This document shows positions 24,378 through 33,874 of a stretch of DNA of 61,094 bases, piece by piece. The stretch is from positions 1-61,094 of the forward strand of contig NZ_JAIZEO010000009.1 of NCBI RefSeq assembly GCF_024189315.1, in the 5' to 3' direction. The stretch is from Halobacillus sp. A5. GTDB taxonomy: Bacteria > Bacillota > Bacilli > Bacillales > Halobacillaceae. The notes beneath the pieces were generated by a model. The model did not search any database and had not been told where the DNA came from. It saw only the letters and a program-made list of their open reading frames with translations. The position numbers and the translations under genes are program-made. Position 1 is the first letter of the stretch, and the number at the start of each line of letters is the position of its first letter.

Positions 24378-24551
24378 ATGGAAGCAGCATTAAATTATAA
24401 AAAAAGAAACAAAGCATCTAAGAAAGAATATAGACTGACGTTTAGCGAATGGATGTTGAAAACGATCAAATTACATAAAAGAAGGACAACGAAAGATGCC
24501 ACGATCGGTTTTACGTTTACGGTACTTCTCTTTGTAATCGGTATGGTATAG
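24378..24551 (+). pseudogene. Truncated pgsA/capA, N-terminal 57 codons
   Basis: ATG after GGAGGAGG. Only a cytoplasmic start and one membrane helix remain: LTFSEWMLKTIKLHKRRTTK, DATIGFTFTVLLFVIGMV, then TAG. This matches the length and layout of the PgsA N-terminus (~40-60 residues ahead of the catalytic metallophosphoesterase-like domain), which is absent. PgsA is required for polymer export and synthesis, so this operon alone should not make polymer. Confidence 0.72.
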
Positions 24552-24555
24552 GAAA

Positions 24556-24749
24556 ATGTTAAAAAGAAACCGTATCATTATCATCAGCAGCTTAATTGTC
24601 ATTCTATCCATATTAGAATAGATGCCGACCTTGAAGACCATGAGAATACCACACATTTCATTGTTGTTGATCAAAATGGCATGATGGTGTCCGTGACGAA
24701 GACTTTAAGTAACTCCTTTGGATCGGGGGAGTGTCACGATACAATCTGA
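24556..24749 (+). pseudogene. Remnant of a capD-type gamma-glutamyltransferase
   Basis: A short frame MLKRNRIIIISSLIVILSIL (24556-24621) resembles the export signal of CapD. Directly after, in another frame, 24621-24749 encodes DADLEDHENTTHFIVVDQNG, MMVSVTKTLSNSFGSG. That is the start of the gamma-glutamyltransferase small subunit, with catalytic Thr in NTTHF and the SFGSG block. Everything between and beyond is lost. CapD anchors poly-gamma-glutamate to peptidoglycan in Bacillus. Confidence 0.78.
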
Positions 24750-24784
24750 CCTTGGGACTTCCCCTTTTGACGCACTTTTGGTAG

Positions 24785-25010
24785 GACTGCTATCCACGTG
24801 GGTTTTACGGTAGGAACTTGGGAAACAATCATTGCTTTGATATTAATAGGGTGTAATTCATTTCTAAAAAGACAAAAACCAGAAGTTTTGGGGTTGTTAA
24901 CAGCATTTATAACGGGGATTAGTATCGATATGTGGCTCTTCTTATTAGAAAATTTGCGCACACCTGAACTATGGTACAGTAAAGTTGTTTACTTTGGAAT
25001 CGGATTAATT
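24785..25010 (+). pseudogene. YczE/YitT-type membrane protein fragment
   Basis: The frame encodes HVGFTVGTWETIIALILIGC, NSFLKRQKPEVLGLLTAFIT, GISIDMWLFLLENLRTPELW, and further membrane sequence. The block VGTWETI...L..KPE.LG...A...G..ID is typical of YczE/YyaS-like membrane proteins. The gene has lost its start, and its 3' end is cut exactly at the GGGG of a Tn3-family end at 25011. Confidence 0.65.
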
Positions 25011-25048
25011 GGGGACCCGTCAGGAAAATGCGGATTTACAACGATAAG
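25011..25048 (+). mobile_element. Tn3-family (Tn1546-like) 38-bp terminal repeat
   Basis: GGGGACCCGTCAGGAAAATG then CGGATTTACAACGATAAG: 38 bases starting GGGG and ending TAAG, the exact form of Tn3-family ends, with a core as in Tn1546. It interrupts the YczE-type gene, so it marks an insertion; the element lies to its right. A serine resolvase at 32770 may belong to it. No Tn3 transposase is present. Confidence 0.8.
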
Positions 25049-25063
25049 GAAATTCCAATATTT

Positions 25064-25109
25064 AAAAACCCAATTTTCTCCATAAATTTATAGAGAAAAT
25101 TGGGTTTTT
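25064..25109 (+). terminator. Strong terminator
   Basis: AAAAACCCAATTTTCTC / GAGAAAATTGGGTTTTT, a perfect 17-base stem with T run, just inside the Tn3 end. Confidence 0.93.
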
Positions 25110-25556
25110 TATTACTTCATTAAAGCGTCCTTTTCTTGAGGATCGTTCACCGATAACTCTGCAGTACAGTTATTGAGGTAGTACCAGCGAAGGTGCAAAT
25201 CCTACAACTGCATTTTCGATTAAAAATGGGCTCACAGTTGAGCCAAATAAATACAGGCGTTCTATTAGACAAAGCGCCTGATTGCTCAAGAATAAACAGT
25301 GAAAATACATTACCTTCCAATTGTGATTTTACTGCAAATGTGTCTCTTATCGTATTTTTTTTAATGCACCATTCCATGCGATTGTTTCATCTAACATGTC
25401 ATTTACATTGGTTCGACATTAGTCCGGTATATCCTATTTTCCCAACAAAAAACAAACGTAAACGTTGATGTTTACGTTTACTATGGATCTGAAAATTTCT
25501 CAATGCAATATAAATACTTTCCATCAAATCACTTATAATACCAACATATGAGCCCG
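25110..25556. other. Intergenic region with palindrome P10
   Basis: No supported gene. Overlapping frames on both strands at 25147-25468 lack ribosome sites. Palindrome P10 lies at 25454-25479 (AAACGTAAAC / GTTTACGTTT around GTTGAT). Confidence 0.5.
25454..25479. repeat. Plasmid palindrome P10
   Basis: Ten-base arms AAACGTAAAC / GTTTACGTTT around GTTGAT; the left side extends as ACAAACG but the right is diverged. Confidence 0.78.
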
Positions 25557-25787
25557 TTAATCACTATCTGTAATTGCTATAAAAATATCTATAGCTGCAA
25601 CATCTATATCAGTGTATTTTTTTGTGATGGTTTCATTATTGTAAAAGACTACTTGAAGACCACTTTCCATATTAAATGTGGCCGCGGCAATTCTTTTCTC
25701 CCCCACAAAGAAATCGCGTGTCATTTCCTTTTGATCGGTAAGATATGATAATGATTTTAAGATCCGTTCAAGGGTAGATTCTGTCAC
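25557..25787 (-). CDS. Small protein of the restriction operon, unknown
   Basis: 76 aa; its ATG overlaps the stop of the glycosylase-like gene by four bases (25784-25787), which indicates translational coupling. Begins MTESTLERILKSLSYLTDQK and continues with a small mixed alpha/beta sequence. No family recognised. It is last in the minus-strand defence operon. Confidence 0.65.
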   Translation of the reverse strand: MTESTLERILKSLSYLTDQKEMTRDFFVGEKRIAAATFNMESGLQVVFYNNETITKKYTDIDVAAIDIFIAITDSD

Positions 25788-26437
25788 TTCTCTCCCCTCT
25801 TTTCCCTAAAATTAAAACTGCAATATTTGTTGAGTAAACACCGGTGGCATTGTGGTTTTGGTCTACAGATTTCTCTAGTAAAGTCAATTACTGCGTAATT
25901 ATACCTTCGATGATTATCTAAAGGAGTTAACTTATTGGCAAATTCGATAAACCATTTTTTCCGTCTTGTTTCTGAATCTGTAGGGAATCCAAAAAACCTT
26001 CCATAAACTCGTACAACATTACTATCAATAATGGTAGCTATTATATTAAGGTGTAGGGACAGAAAGGCGGCAGCTATATATTCTCCTACTCCAGGTAATT
26101 TAATTAATTCTTTTTTATTTTTAGGTATTTCCTGTAGAGTTAGAAAATAGGCAAGCTTTTGAAGCAACTCTTCACGCCATTTTAAGCCAAGAGAGTTAAA
26201 TGTATTGGGAGCTTTATCATCTATATAGTCCTCTGGAGACGGATATTTTTCACAAAATTCCTTGTACACATTAATAACTTGATTTGCATTAGTTCTCTGT
26301 AACATTATTTCGGCTGCAAGGGCGTGCCAGTGATTTTCTGTATAGCGCCACGGAAAATCAACAAAGTGATTACTCCCCCAATTAATAAGGTTTAATTGAA
26401 AGAACTCTATTTTCTGATTGGATAATTGGGTTAGCAT
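25784..26437 (-). CDS. HhH-GPD DNA glycosylase, probable T/G mismatch repair partner of the C5 methylase
   Basis: 218 aa or close (ATG 26437; TTG 26440 also possible). Contains the helix-hairpin-helix LPGVGEYIAAAFLSLHLN (~124-141), the catalytic Asp in TIIDSNVVRVYGRFFG, and a C-terminal iron-sulphur loop C-x5-C-x2-C-x5-C in CRPKPQCHRCLLNKYC. It resembles MutY/MIG-type enzymes. Deaminated 5-methylcytosine gives T/G mismatches; glycosylases of this kind beside a C5 methylase replace Vsr. The gene sits directly 3' of the restriction gene in the same operon, supporting that role. Confidence 0.82.
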   Translation of the reverse strand: MLTQLSNQKIEFFQLNLINWGSNHFVDFPWRYTENHWHALAAEIMLQRTNANQVINVYKEFCEKYPSPEDYIDDKAPNTFNSLGLKWREELLQKLAYFLTLQEIPKNKKELIKLPGVGEYIAAAFLSLHLNIIATIIDSNVVRVYGRFFGFPTDSETRRKKWFIEFANKLTPLDNHRRYNYAVIDFTREICRPKPQCHRCLLNKYCSFNFREKRGEK

Positions 26438-26458
26438 CAAATTTCAGCCCCTTCGTAA

Positions 26459-27697
26459 TTATAGAGCGCATTGTTCTTTTTCACTCACCAGTTGTATAAA
26501 TTCTTCAATGTTCATTAATTCGCCCTTCTGATTCTGGTTGTACGTTTCATGAATGGGCTTTGGTAGAACAAGCTTCAGTTTTTTCTCACTCATTTCTGAC
26601 GTTTGGTGTTCACTTATTCCAGGTTCCAGTGTCAATAAATGTTTTGCATCAATCCTTTGAGCTTCCGAAAGTACTTGACGCCACCGGTCTTTGCATGTTG
26701 TTTTTACACCAAGCATAGTTAAATAAGGCGCAGGAAAGTTTGGATCATGATAATACTTAATGTCTGGAAAGAGAAAATCTGGTTTCGCTTTGTTTTCAGT
26801 GACTTTATTATAAGAAAATTTAAGGTTATGAACGTTAAACAGTTCATTTAAGTGGTTTTCAAGGGCATATCCTACCCGTGATTTTCGAGTATTATGTACA
26901 CTAAGAGAAAAACTTATAAACTTATCAACGTCTATTTTCTCGGTACGATACAATTTCTCTAATTCCTGTTCAACAAGGTGTTTTTCCAATTGCCTGAACA
27001 TTTTCTCCTCGAAGTCCATCCATTTTAGCAATGTACCATCAGGATCCTCGAGTGGCGAAACAGCAGCTACTGACCTCCTTGCGAGCTCTGAAAATACCTT
27101 TGTTTTCGGAAAACCTTTTTTAAGATATGGAGCAATGACTTGGTCAATAAATTCGGTATCGACTTCTTCGATTTGAATTTCTAATTCTTCCAAAATAGAT
27201 CTGACCAGAATATTAACCTCAGTATCATTATGGTCTTCTATGTTTTTTATATTGTAAGAAGTAAACCCTATCTCTTCCGAAATACCAAACAACCATATTA
27301 ACTGATTTTCATAAGTACTGTGAGCTTCGCAAACAATAAGGTCAATTTTTCCACCCGGTCTCTGGGTTACAATTAATAAGTCGCTCTCTCTAGAACTACT
27401 CATAACAATATTTTCTGTAAAGTAAAGTCGATATTCTGGTGATCTATGAGCTTGATTAGCTCTGGAATCATACCATGTAACTGTGCTTTGTTCGGAAAAA
27501 ACTTCTGTTTCGACGCCACCTCCAAATTTAATAAACCGTACTGGATAATCCTTTAACTTTTCTCTACCCAGGATATCACGAAGCCCTTTGTTGCCATTAA
27601 GCTCATGTTGGTTTGATTTACTGGGGTCAACCTCAACTTGTCTTAAACGCTTCACAGCAACCTTTTCAAAGTAATGGGAAAGGTACCCTTGTTTCAT
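26459..27697 (-). CDS. EcoRII-type restriction endonuclease
   Basis: 412 aa from ATG 27697. The C-terminal half matches the EcoRII catalytic domain: SRVGYALENHLNELFNVHNL, then KPDFLFPDIKYYHD and LTMLGVKTTCKDRWRQVLSE, which hold the PD-(D/E)xK-like residues, and HLLTLEPGISEHQTSEM. The N-terminal half (residues ~1-180, WYDSRANQAHRSPEYRLYF) fits the EcoRII effector domain that requires a second site. Expected specificity is CCWGG or a relative, given the Dcm-like methylase upstream. It probably defends the host and also makes loss of the plasmid costly. Confidence 0.87.
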   Translation of the reverse strand: MKQGYLSHYFEKVAVKRLRQVEVDPSKSNQHELNGNKGLRDILGREKLKDYPVRFIKFGGGVETEVFSEQSTVTWYDSRANQAHRSPEYRLYFTENIVMSSSRESDLLIVTQRPGGKIDLIVCEAHSTYENQLIWLFGISEEIGFTSYNIKNIEDHNDTEVNILVRSILEELEIQIEEVDTEFIDQVIAPYLKKGFPKTKVFSELARRSVAAVSPLEDPDGTLLKWMDFEEKMFRQLEKHLVEQELEKLYRTEKIDVDKFISFSLSVHNTRKSRVGYALENHLNELFNVHNLKFSYNKVTENKAKPDFLFPDIKYYHDPNFPAPYLTMLGVKTTCKDRWRQVLSEAQRIDAKHLLTLEPGISEHQTSEMSEKKLKLVLPKPIHETYNQNQKGELMNIEEFIQLVSEKEQCAL

Positions 27698-27798
27698 CCT
27701 CAATCACCCTTTATTTTATTAACGATAGTTTTGATCCTCTAAAGCATTTACACTCTATAGGCCCCGCGTTAGAAATGTTACAAAGACAGGGTAATCGC

Positions 27799-28923
27799 TT
27801 ACGACTTTACTTTCTCTTTGTTAAAGTGTAAGTTGTTCACCAACTGTTCTGCAATTGCTGTTACGAGTGGTACTGTGACGGAGTTACCAAATTGTTTATA
27901 AGCCTGTGTATCAGATACAGGAATCTCAAAGGTTTCAGGGAACCCTTGTAATCTTGCACATTCTTTTGGAGTTAGTCTTCTGGGATTCTTTCCTTTTTGA
28001 GGAATTAATATCTCGGAACCATCTTTATAATAACGTGCGCTCAAAGTGCGAGTAATCCCATCCAGGTTTACTTTCCCAAAACCAAAACCATTACCTTTTT
28101 CCCTGTGCTTTTTGGCGTAGGATTGAAGATAATCCCATAGTTTATCTGATAAAGTGTACTTATCGTCAACCTCTTTCTCAAGAATATCTCTAACTTTATG
28201 GTTTGGCTCGGGAAGGGGTAGAGACTCCAGTGGATCTTCCGCTTGAATATCTTCAAGGATTCCTACAATGAAAATTCGCTCTCTATGTTGCGGGACAAAA
28301 TGATGTCCATCCAAGATTCTTGAATTAACTTTGTATCCAAGCTCCTCAAGTGTTTTACAAATAATTTGAAACGTTTTGCCTTTATCATGACTTCGTAAAT
28401 TCTTAACATTTTCCAATAAAAAAGCTTTTGGCTTTTTCTCTTTAATGATTCTTGCAATATCAAAAAATAGAGTACCCTGAGTTTTATCAAGAAACCCATC
28501 CTCTTTCCCCAGACTGCGCTTCTTAGAAACACCGGCAATCGAAAAAGGTTGACATGGAAATCCTGCTACCAGGATATCATGATCAGGAATGTCACTTTCT
28601 TTTACTTTAGCAATATCTCCCTCAGGTACTTCTCCAAAGTTTCCAAAATAGGTCTTCTTGCAAAATTTATCTATTTCGGAGGTGAATACACATCGACCAC
28701 CTGCTGCTTCAAATGCTATGCGCATTCCTCCAATACCTGCAAATAAATCTATAAACGTAAAGGAATGTGTATCGAGGTTTAATTCAGATTGATAATATAA
28801 TTCGTTGTTTAAAGCCTTCGTTACGAATTCTTGCATGGTTATCCCCTTGTCTTTTGATGTCTTTCTCAATTTAGTGTGAAGATTCTCTTCAAGCTTTATA
28901 TGTATTTGTCTTTGATTTGCCAT
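27799..28923 (-). CDS. Dcm/M.EcoRII-type cytosine-5 methyltransferase with N-terminal RHH domain
   Basis: 374 aa. Motif [21 protein letters not shown] (~54-73), catalytic [11 protein letters not shown] (~116), ENV motif LLENVKNL, motif [16 protein letters not shown], target recognition [16 protein letters not shown] (very close to Dcm/M.EcoRII, CCWGG), and motif [12 protein letters not shown]. Residues 1-45 ([33 protein letters not shown]) look like a ribbon-helix-helix DNA-binding segment, probably a built-in repressor of the operon. First gene of the restriction operon, with a GGGGAGAAG ribosome site. Confidence 0.93.
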   Translation of the reverse strand: MANQRQIHIKLEENLHTKLRKTSKDKGITMQEFVTKALNNELYYQSELNLDTHSFTFIDLFAGIGGMRIAFEAAGGRCVFTSEIDKFCKKTYFGNFGEVPEGDIAKVKESDIPDHDILVAGFPCQPFSIAGVSKKRSLGKEDGFLDKTQGTLFFDIARIIKEKKPKAFLLENVKNLRSHDKGKTFQIICKTLEELGYKVNSRILDGHHFVPQHRERIFIVGILEDIQAEDPLESLPLPEPNHKVRDILEKEVDDKYTLSDKLWDYLQSYAKKHREKGNGFGFGKVNLDGITRTLSARYYKDGSEILIPQKGKNPRRLTPKECARLQGFPETFEIPVSDTQAYKQFGNSVTVPLVTAIAEQLVNNLHFNKEKVKS

Positions 28924-29192
28924 TGTGCTTCTCCCCTTCTCCCGGGAACATTTATATACCTAGAATATACCAGAGTTAAGATTTTAACAAGAGATTCGAT
29001 CGTTCTAAAAACGTTCGTTTTTGATACTGAGCATCTCAAGGAGAAAATTTGTTCCTATATCCTTGAGTTTCAAAATCCGTATCAAAAACAAAGTTCTAAA
29101 ATGCACAGTAAATAACCCTTTTGATAACAGATAAGTAGCGAATTTCAAAGGTTTTGGGTATGGAGGGCTATGAAGTTTATTATAATTAAAAA

Positions 29193-29981
29193 CTAACGAC
29201 TACTACTTTTTACATATTCATCAAAGAAAGAAGCTTGTATTTTTTTAACTATAATAGATAACTGATTCAATGTATCATACAGGTCTTTGTTATTAACCAT
29301 AGGAGGTGTTCTTTTATAAAGTTTTATGTAGTCAAAGAAGTTCCTTAAAACTTTATATGTTGCTGGACTAGTATGAATAGCTTTTTCTATCATATCCTGT
29401 TCACTTTTTACAATATTTTCTATGACTTTGTCATAATTATTTTTAATTAAAAGCATTTGCTTTTGTTCTTCAATCAATCCTAGTATTGCATTTAAATTCA
29501 GCTCTTTTTTAGGAAATTCATCTATAATTTTTTCTTTTGTTTGATTTTTAATTGTTAGTTGGACACCGATTAAAGTTATAATACCACCAATGACGCCGCC
29601 CAAATAGCTCCCAAAGAAAGAAATCCAATCGTTCACATCCCCAATTACATGCTTACTTGGTTGTCTTGCAATAAAATTAAAGATAACGGGAATATTAATC
29701 ACTAAAACAATACCCAGAGCTAATAATAGTTTATTTAAATATTTTTTTTTGAAAAACATAATTTTATCTTTTTTGTCTTGATATTTTGATTCTTTTTCTA
29801 TTATCTCACGAGTTAATTCTTGTTTTTTTGGTGGGGTTCCACCTTTCTTATATCCTAATAACTTAGCACCCTCTTTTCCAAATTTCATTACTACTGGTAA
29901 ACGCTCTAGGTCAGTATTGATTTTTTCTATATCATTTTTTTTTGTTAATTTTGATAAGATTTTCTTTATTAGAGAATCCAA
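29193..29981 (-). CDS. Two-span membrane protein next to the RloC-like gene
   Basis: About 262 aa, using TTG 29981 after GGGGGGCGGG; an ATG at 30023 would add 14 residues. Residues ~80-150 hold two membrane helices (LLLALGIVLVINIPVIFNF; FFGSYLGGVIGGIITLIGVQ) around a short loop GDVNDW. Polar, Lys-rich cytoplasmic halves lie on each side. The NDWISFFGSYLGG motif is common in small membrane proteins of phage-defence neighbourhoods. No enzyme motif seen. It could be a membrane effector of the defence island. Confidence 0.62.
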   Translation of the reverse strand: MDSLIKKILSKLTKKNDIEKINTDLERLPVVMKFGKEGAKLLGYKKGGTPPKKQELTREIIEKESKYQDKKDKIMFFKKKYLNKLLLALGIVLVINIPVIFNFIARQPSKHVIGDVNDWISFFGSYLGGVIGGIITLIGVQLTIKNQTKEKIIDEFPKKELNLNAILGLIEEQKQMLLIKNNYDKVIENIVKSEQDMIEKAIHTSPATYKVLRNFFDYIKLYKRTPPMVNNKDLYDTLNQLSIIVKKIQASFFDEYVKSSSR

Positions 29982-30250
29982 TTCCCGCCCCCCAAATATT
30001 AACCATCTTATGTGAATTATCATTTGTATTGTATTTTCTCACAGTTGTTTTTTCGTTTTAGAAAATGGGCCCCTTCAGTTTTTAGCAATTGGACGATACA
30101 ACGGTTCCGTATAAAGACTATTACTTAAATAAGGACGACTTGTTTTAACAAGCACGTCCTTATATGTAGTAATCTATGGATTGCTTATTTTCAGAACATA
30201 TCCTAATTACAAGGTTAAATATGATGAAACTTCTTTTTTAAAAATAGTAG

Positions 30251-32647
30251 CTAATAAGTAGATTGCCTTTCTTGTGCTTGTGTTTCTACTGATGGCATTT
30301 CTCCTATACTCCCTAGGAAAGAATAATATTGTTGTTCATCGTTTCTTCGTATTGCTTCTAATATAATTTTAGCATTCTTTTTAAACTCTGGTATGTCTAT
30401 TGGTTTTAACAATCTATCAGGTTGTTCTTCCCCGTGAGAGAATTCATTGTTAATTCTATTAAGGAATCCTTTAATTTCGATTTTGTCTTCAAAAAAAGCC
30501 TGAATTCTTTTATCATTACTCATATTAAAATCTGGATACTTGAAAAACATATAGGTTTCTAAAAATTTACGTGCTATATTAGGAAAGTTATAAAAGGATT
30601 GGTAATTGTAATCAGATTCTTTTTCATTTGCAACTTTGTATATTTGATGAAAGAGATAAATAAATTCAGTAGAGTACGACTGCAAATAATCAGGCATTTT
30701 CTTAAGCGAACCAGTAGCTTTGTAGTGGCTGTTAATGCTTTTTTCAATGAAGTAGTATTTATTTTTATAATTTTTGTTGTTAGTAGGAGTAGATAATTTT
30801 CGAAGATACTTCAAAAAATCTAAATTGTGGGTAGAGACAAATACTTGCTTATATTTATTTTTGGCTATTTCAGAATCCAGTAAGCTAAAAACATAAAATA
30901 TATGATTACTATCCAAACTACTGATTGGATCATCTATAAAAATAGAGTATTCTTCAATATTTGTTATGTCCTTAAGAGTGGCTAGAAAATAACAAAATGA
31001 TATTAAACTCTGTTCCCCTTCACTTAAATTTTTTGCTTTAGTATTGTTTCTCATAATTGTAAACTGTGTCAACTTTTCATCTTCATTTGCCTTTTTGTCA
31101 ATAGCTAAATATAACTCATGATGGCCCAAAAAAGTTCTTAAGTAGTAATTCACCTGTTTTACTGACTTTTCCTCGTCTTTCATGGAGTCTTCTAGCTCTA
31201 TTATATTTTGTCTAATTTCCCTTTCTTTAGCCTCTAAATGTTTTTTTTCTGTCTGTGTGTTATTAAGTTTATTCTTCATATTACTAATGTTAGATAACCT
31301 TTTATCATAATCAATTAATTTTGCAAAATGGTAAATATGATTTGACCTTAACAGAGATCTTGCTTCATCCTGTTTTGATGAAAACTCTAGTGTATATGTG
31401 TTGTTGTTTTGAATTAGGTTAGATAATTCTCTATGTATGTTATCTATTCTTGAAGACACTTCATCATTCATATCAATTACATGTGACTTAGAAAAAATAT
31501 TATTTCTTCTTTCTTTAAGTTGCGCGTATATTGTTTGTAAACTAGAAACAGAAAGATTCTTAACTTCTTCTAGGCGTTTTTCTATTCTTATAAGATCTTC
31601 TTGATATATTGAATAAAAGCTACCTTCTTTATAGGGAAGTTTATAATTTTCGACATGATCTAATTGAGTTTCAATGTTTCGCATTAGGTTTTCTAATTTT
31701 TTTGTAAATACCTCAACCTGTTTAGTAAAATGTCTATCAAGCTCATTCCATCTATTCTCGTCAAGGTTGTTTCCGCAGAAAGCACATTTTCCCCTTTCAT
31801 CTTTATGAAGTTCGATCCCTACCTTTACCCACTCTTGCAGCTCACCATTTTCTGAAAGTTCTTGAATAATTCTACTAGGTTGAACCTCAATGGATAAGGC
31901 CTCATTTGCTTCTTGTAATAATTTTATGTAATTCAAGTCAATTTTAGGAACGTTGCCAATTTTCTCTTTGACATCTTCTTTTAATGTGTTTTCCAATTCC
32001 TTTATTTTTACTTCGTCAAGAACTTCAGCAGTAGGTAGTTCACTTTCTATATCCCTGATATCATACTTTCTTTTTTTACCTACAGCAAATAGCAATGAAT
32101 TGTTCCTGATCTCACTAGCTTTTTCTTTTAACATCTTTTTTAAATCATCCTCTAAATCCGAGAGGTTCCTTTTTGTGTCATAGAATCTTTTTCTTACACC
32201 ACCACTATCAATCCCCCCCAATTCCATTCTAATTTCTTCCAAAGTTACTTCTTCTTGTTCAATTTTCTCCTTAGCGACAACATTTTCTTCACCTAGGATA
32301 GTGAATGGCATTATTCCCCTGTCATCATCATATAAGAAGTTTAGGTTATCTTTCTTAAAATCAGAATTATAAACCCTGATTTTTAAAGGATTATCTGACA
32401 AGGTCAAATTAGATATTTCTTCTTCGCCGTTAAAAGTTACACAGTATTCTCCATCTTTAAAATCACTATGGTGTTGCCTTTTTTCTAAACATCTAAATAT
32501 TCTTGATAAGGTTGTCTTTCCCGAATAATTTCTTCCGTAAATAATATTCCTCGCACCAAATTCCCCCTCTGGTTTTTGGTTAAAATGTTCACCCCATTTA
32601 TAATTTTCATAAACCCCAAATTTTGTTATATCTAGCTTATTAATCAT
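30251..32647 (-). CDS. RloC-like AAA ATPase, possible tRNA anticodon nuclease
   Basis: 798 aa. N-terminal Walker A IIYGRNYSGKTTLSRIFRC (~35-53); long coiled coils broken by a zinc-hook CAFCGNN (~287-293); signature LSEGEQSLISF (~543) and Walker B YSIFIDDPISSLDSN (~571). The C-terminal part has R-x3-E in ARKFLETY (~690) and a His in NEFSHGEE (~735), the order of the anticodon-nuclease triad of PrrC/RloC. RloC cuts tRNA anticodon loops on DNA damage or phage attack. Position next to a restriction system fits. Nuclease activity is inferred from the triad only. Confidence 0.75.
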   Translation of the reverse strand: MINKLDITKFGVYENYKWGEHFNQKPEGEFGARNIIYGRNYSGKTTLSRIFRCLEKRQHHSDFKDGEYCVTFNGEEEISNLTLSDNPLKIRVYNSDFKKDNLNFLYDDDRGIMPFTILGEENVVAKEKIEQEEVTLEEIRMELGGIDSGGVRKRFYDTKRNLSDLEDDLKKMLKEKASEIRNNSLLFAVGKKRKYDIRDIESELPTAEVLDEVKIKELENTLKEDVKEKIGNVPKIDLNYIKLLQEANEALSIEVQPSRIIQELSENGELQEWVKVGIELHKDERGKCAFCGNNLDENRWNELDRHFTKQVEVFTKKLENLMRNIETQLDHVENYKLPYKEGSFYSIYQEDLIRIEKRLEEVKNLSVSSLQTIYAQLKERRNNIFSKSHVIDMNDEVSSRIDNIHRELSNLIQNNNTYTLEFSSKQDEARSLLRSNHIYHFAKLIDYDKRLSNISNMKNKLNNTQTEKKHLEAKEREIRQNIIELEDSMKDEEKSVKQVNYYLRTFLGHHELYLAIDKKANEDEKLTQFTIMRNNTKAKNLSEGEQSLISFCYFLATLKDITNIEEYSIFIDDPISSLDSNHIFYVFSLLDSEIAKNKYKQVFVSTHNLDFLKYLRKLSTPTNNKNYKNKYYFIEKSINSHYKATGSLKKMPDYLQSYSTEFIYLFHQIYKVANEKESDYNYQSFYNFPNIARKFLETYMFFKYPDFNMSNDKRIQAFFEDKIEIKGFLNRINNEFSHGEEQPDRLLKPIDIPEFKKNAKIILEAIRRNDEQQYYSFLGSIGEMPSVETQAQERQSTY

Positions 32648-32769
32648 ACCTTCACCCCTAAGATAAAAATTTCCTTCATGACAAGTTTCTATATAATTAT
32701 ATTAAATTCCTTTATATACCTATTTTGACAGATTGTTAATCAACTATATGCACTACATAAGAATTCAAA

Positions 32770-33357
32770 TTAAACGCACTTCTCTTTAAGTTCATTCTTA
32801 ATAGAATAAATCGTATTACGAGAAAGATCTGTCTTTCGGTGAATGTTCATCACGGATTCTTTTTGATAAAGCAAGCGAACCACTTCATCATAAATCACTT
32901 TATCTTTTCCTTTAGCCCCCGCATGATATCGTTTCTTCCCCCCCTTATACGTACCGTTCTTTTTGGCAATTTCGATCCCCTCACGCTGCCGTTCTTTAAT
33001 CATTTTCCTTTCAAATTCTGCTGTTGCTGAGAAAATGGAGACAATTAAATCACTGTATGGATTATCCTCCCTTGTATCAATTCGTTCTTTTAACGTGACT
33101 AGTCCTGCTTTCTTTTCACGTAATTCTTGAATCACTTGTAGAATATGAATCTGCGATCTTCCAAACCTTGTTAGATCATGACATACTACTACATCTTTTT
33201 TTCTGATTTGCTGCAGCAGCTTTTCAAATTCTGGCCTAGCCATAACTCCACTTTCTTTTTCAACCACAATGTCTTCACATCCATAAGCATCTAATTCGTT
33301 TATCTGACGATCTAAATTTTGTTCACTGGAACTTACCCTGGCATACCCAAATATCAT
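32770..33357 (-). CDS. Serine resolvase/invertase
   Basis: 195 aa from ATG 33357. N-terminal catalytic domain: GYARVSSSEQNLDRQINEL with the nucleophile Ser, then DLTRFGRSQIHILQVIQELR and ATAEFERKMIKERQREGIEI. The C-terminal helix-turn-helix is LYQKESVMNIHRKTDLSRNT. Length and motifs match Tn3-type resolvases and plasmid multimer resolvases. Its recombination site should lie just upstream (33358-33500). It could belong to the Tn3-family end at 25011 or resolve plasmid dimers. Confidence 0.93.
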   Translation of the reverse strand: MIFGYARVSSSEQNLDRQINELDAYGCEDIVVEKESGVMARPEFEKLLQQIRKKDVVVCHDLTRFGRSQIHILQVIQELREKKAGLVTLKERIDTREDNPYSDLIVSIFSATAEFERKMIKERQREGIEIAKKNGTYKGGKKRYHAGAKGKDKVIYDEVVRLLYQKESVMNIHRKTDLSRNTIYSIKNELKEKCV

Positions 33358-33874
33358 CAATTTACCCCCTATCGATTGAACAACCCTAAATGAACATTTT
33401 ATACCTTGATATTACAGCATTTTATTTTGTGTGTACAGGGTGTACTCAGATTGAACAACTTGAGTAATAGGAGAGAAGGAAGGATTGTAACAATTTTGAT
33501 TTATCAGAGAAGATCACAAAATTTGTTAAGTTTAATTGGATTGGGGGGGGTATAAATTTCCGGGATTAATGTTTCACTTTGTGAAGGTGGCTAATTATAT
33601 TTTGTGGAAGAATTTTAATTATGACATTTTATCAGGAATATTGTCTTTAGCCTTAATATTCTGAAAATATATTTACAAAATAGGAAAAAAGAAATATTAT
33701 AGTAATATAAAATATGTCAAACGGGAACATTTCCTTTATAAAATACATAAATAAACAATTTACCATCAACATGCTGATGGTAACTAGTCACCTAGGATAT
33801 GAGGTGAAAAATAAAATACACAGAAACAATTTTCATATATAATTTAATTTCAAATTCAACCTGGAGGGTTCAGT
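33358..33874. other. Intergenic region with probable res site
   Basis: No gene. GTGTACAGGGTGTAC near 33430 and neighbouring short repeats are placed where a serine-resolvase res site is expected. TTACCATCA / TGATGGTAA (33760-33782) is an inverted repeat ahead of the small gene at 33875. Confidence 0.45.

Noticed and set aside
25147-25468. Overlapping frames on both strands
   Set aside because: No start signals and mutual overlap; no protein features.
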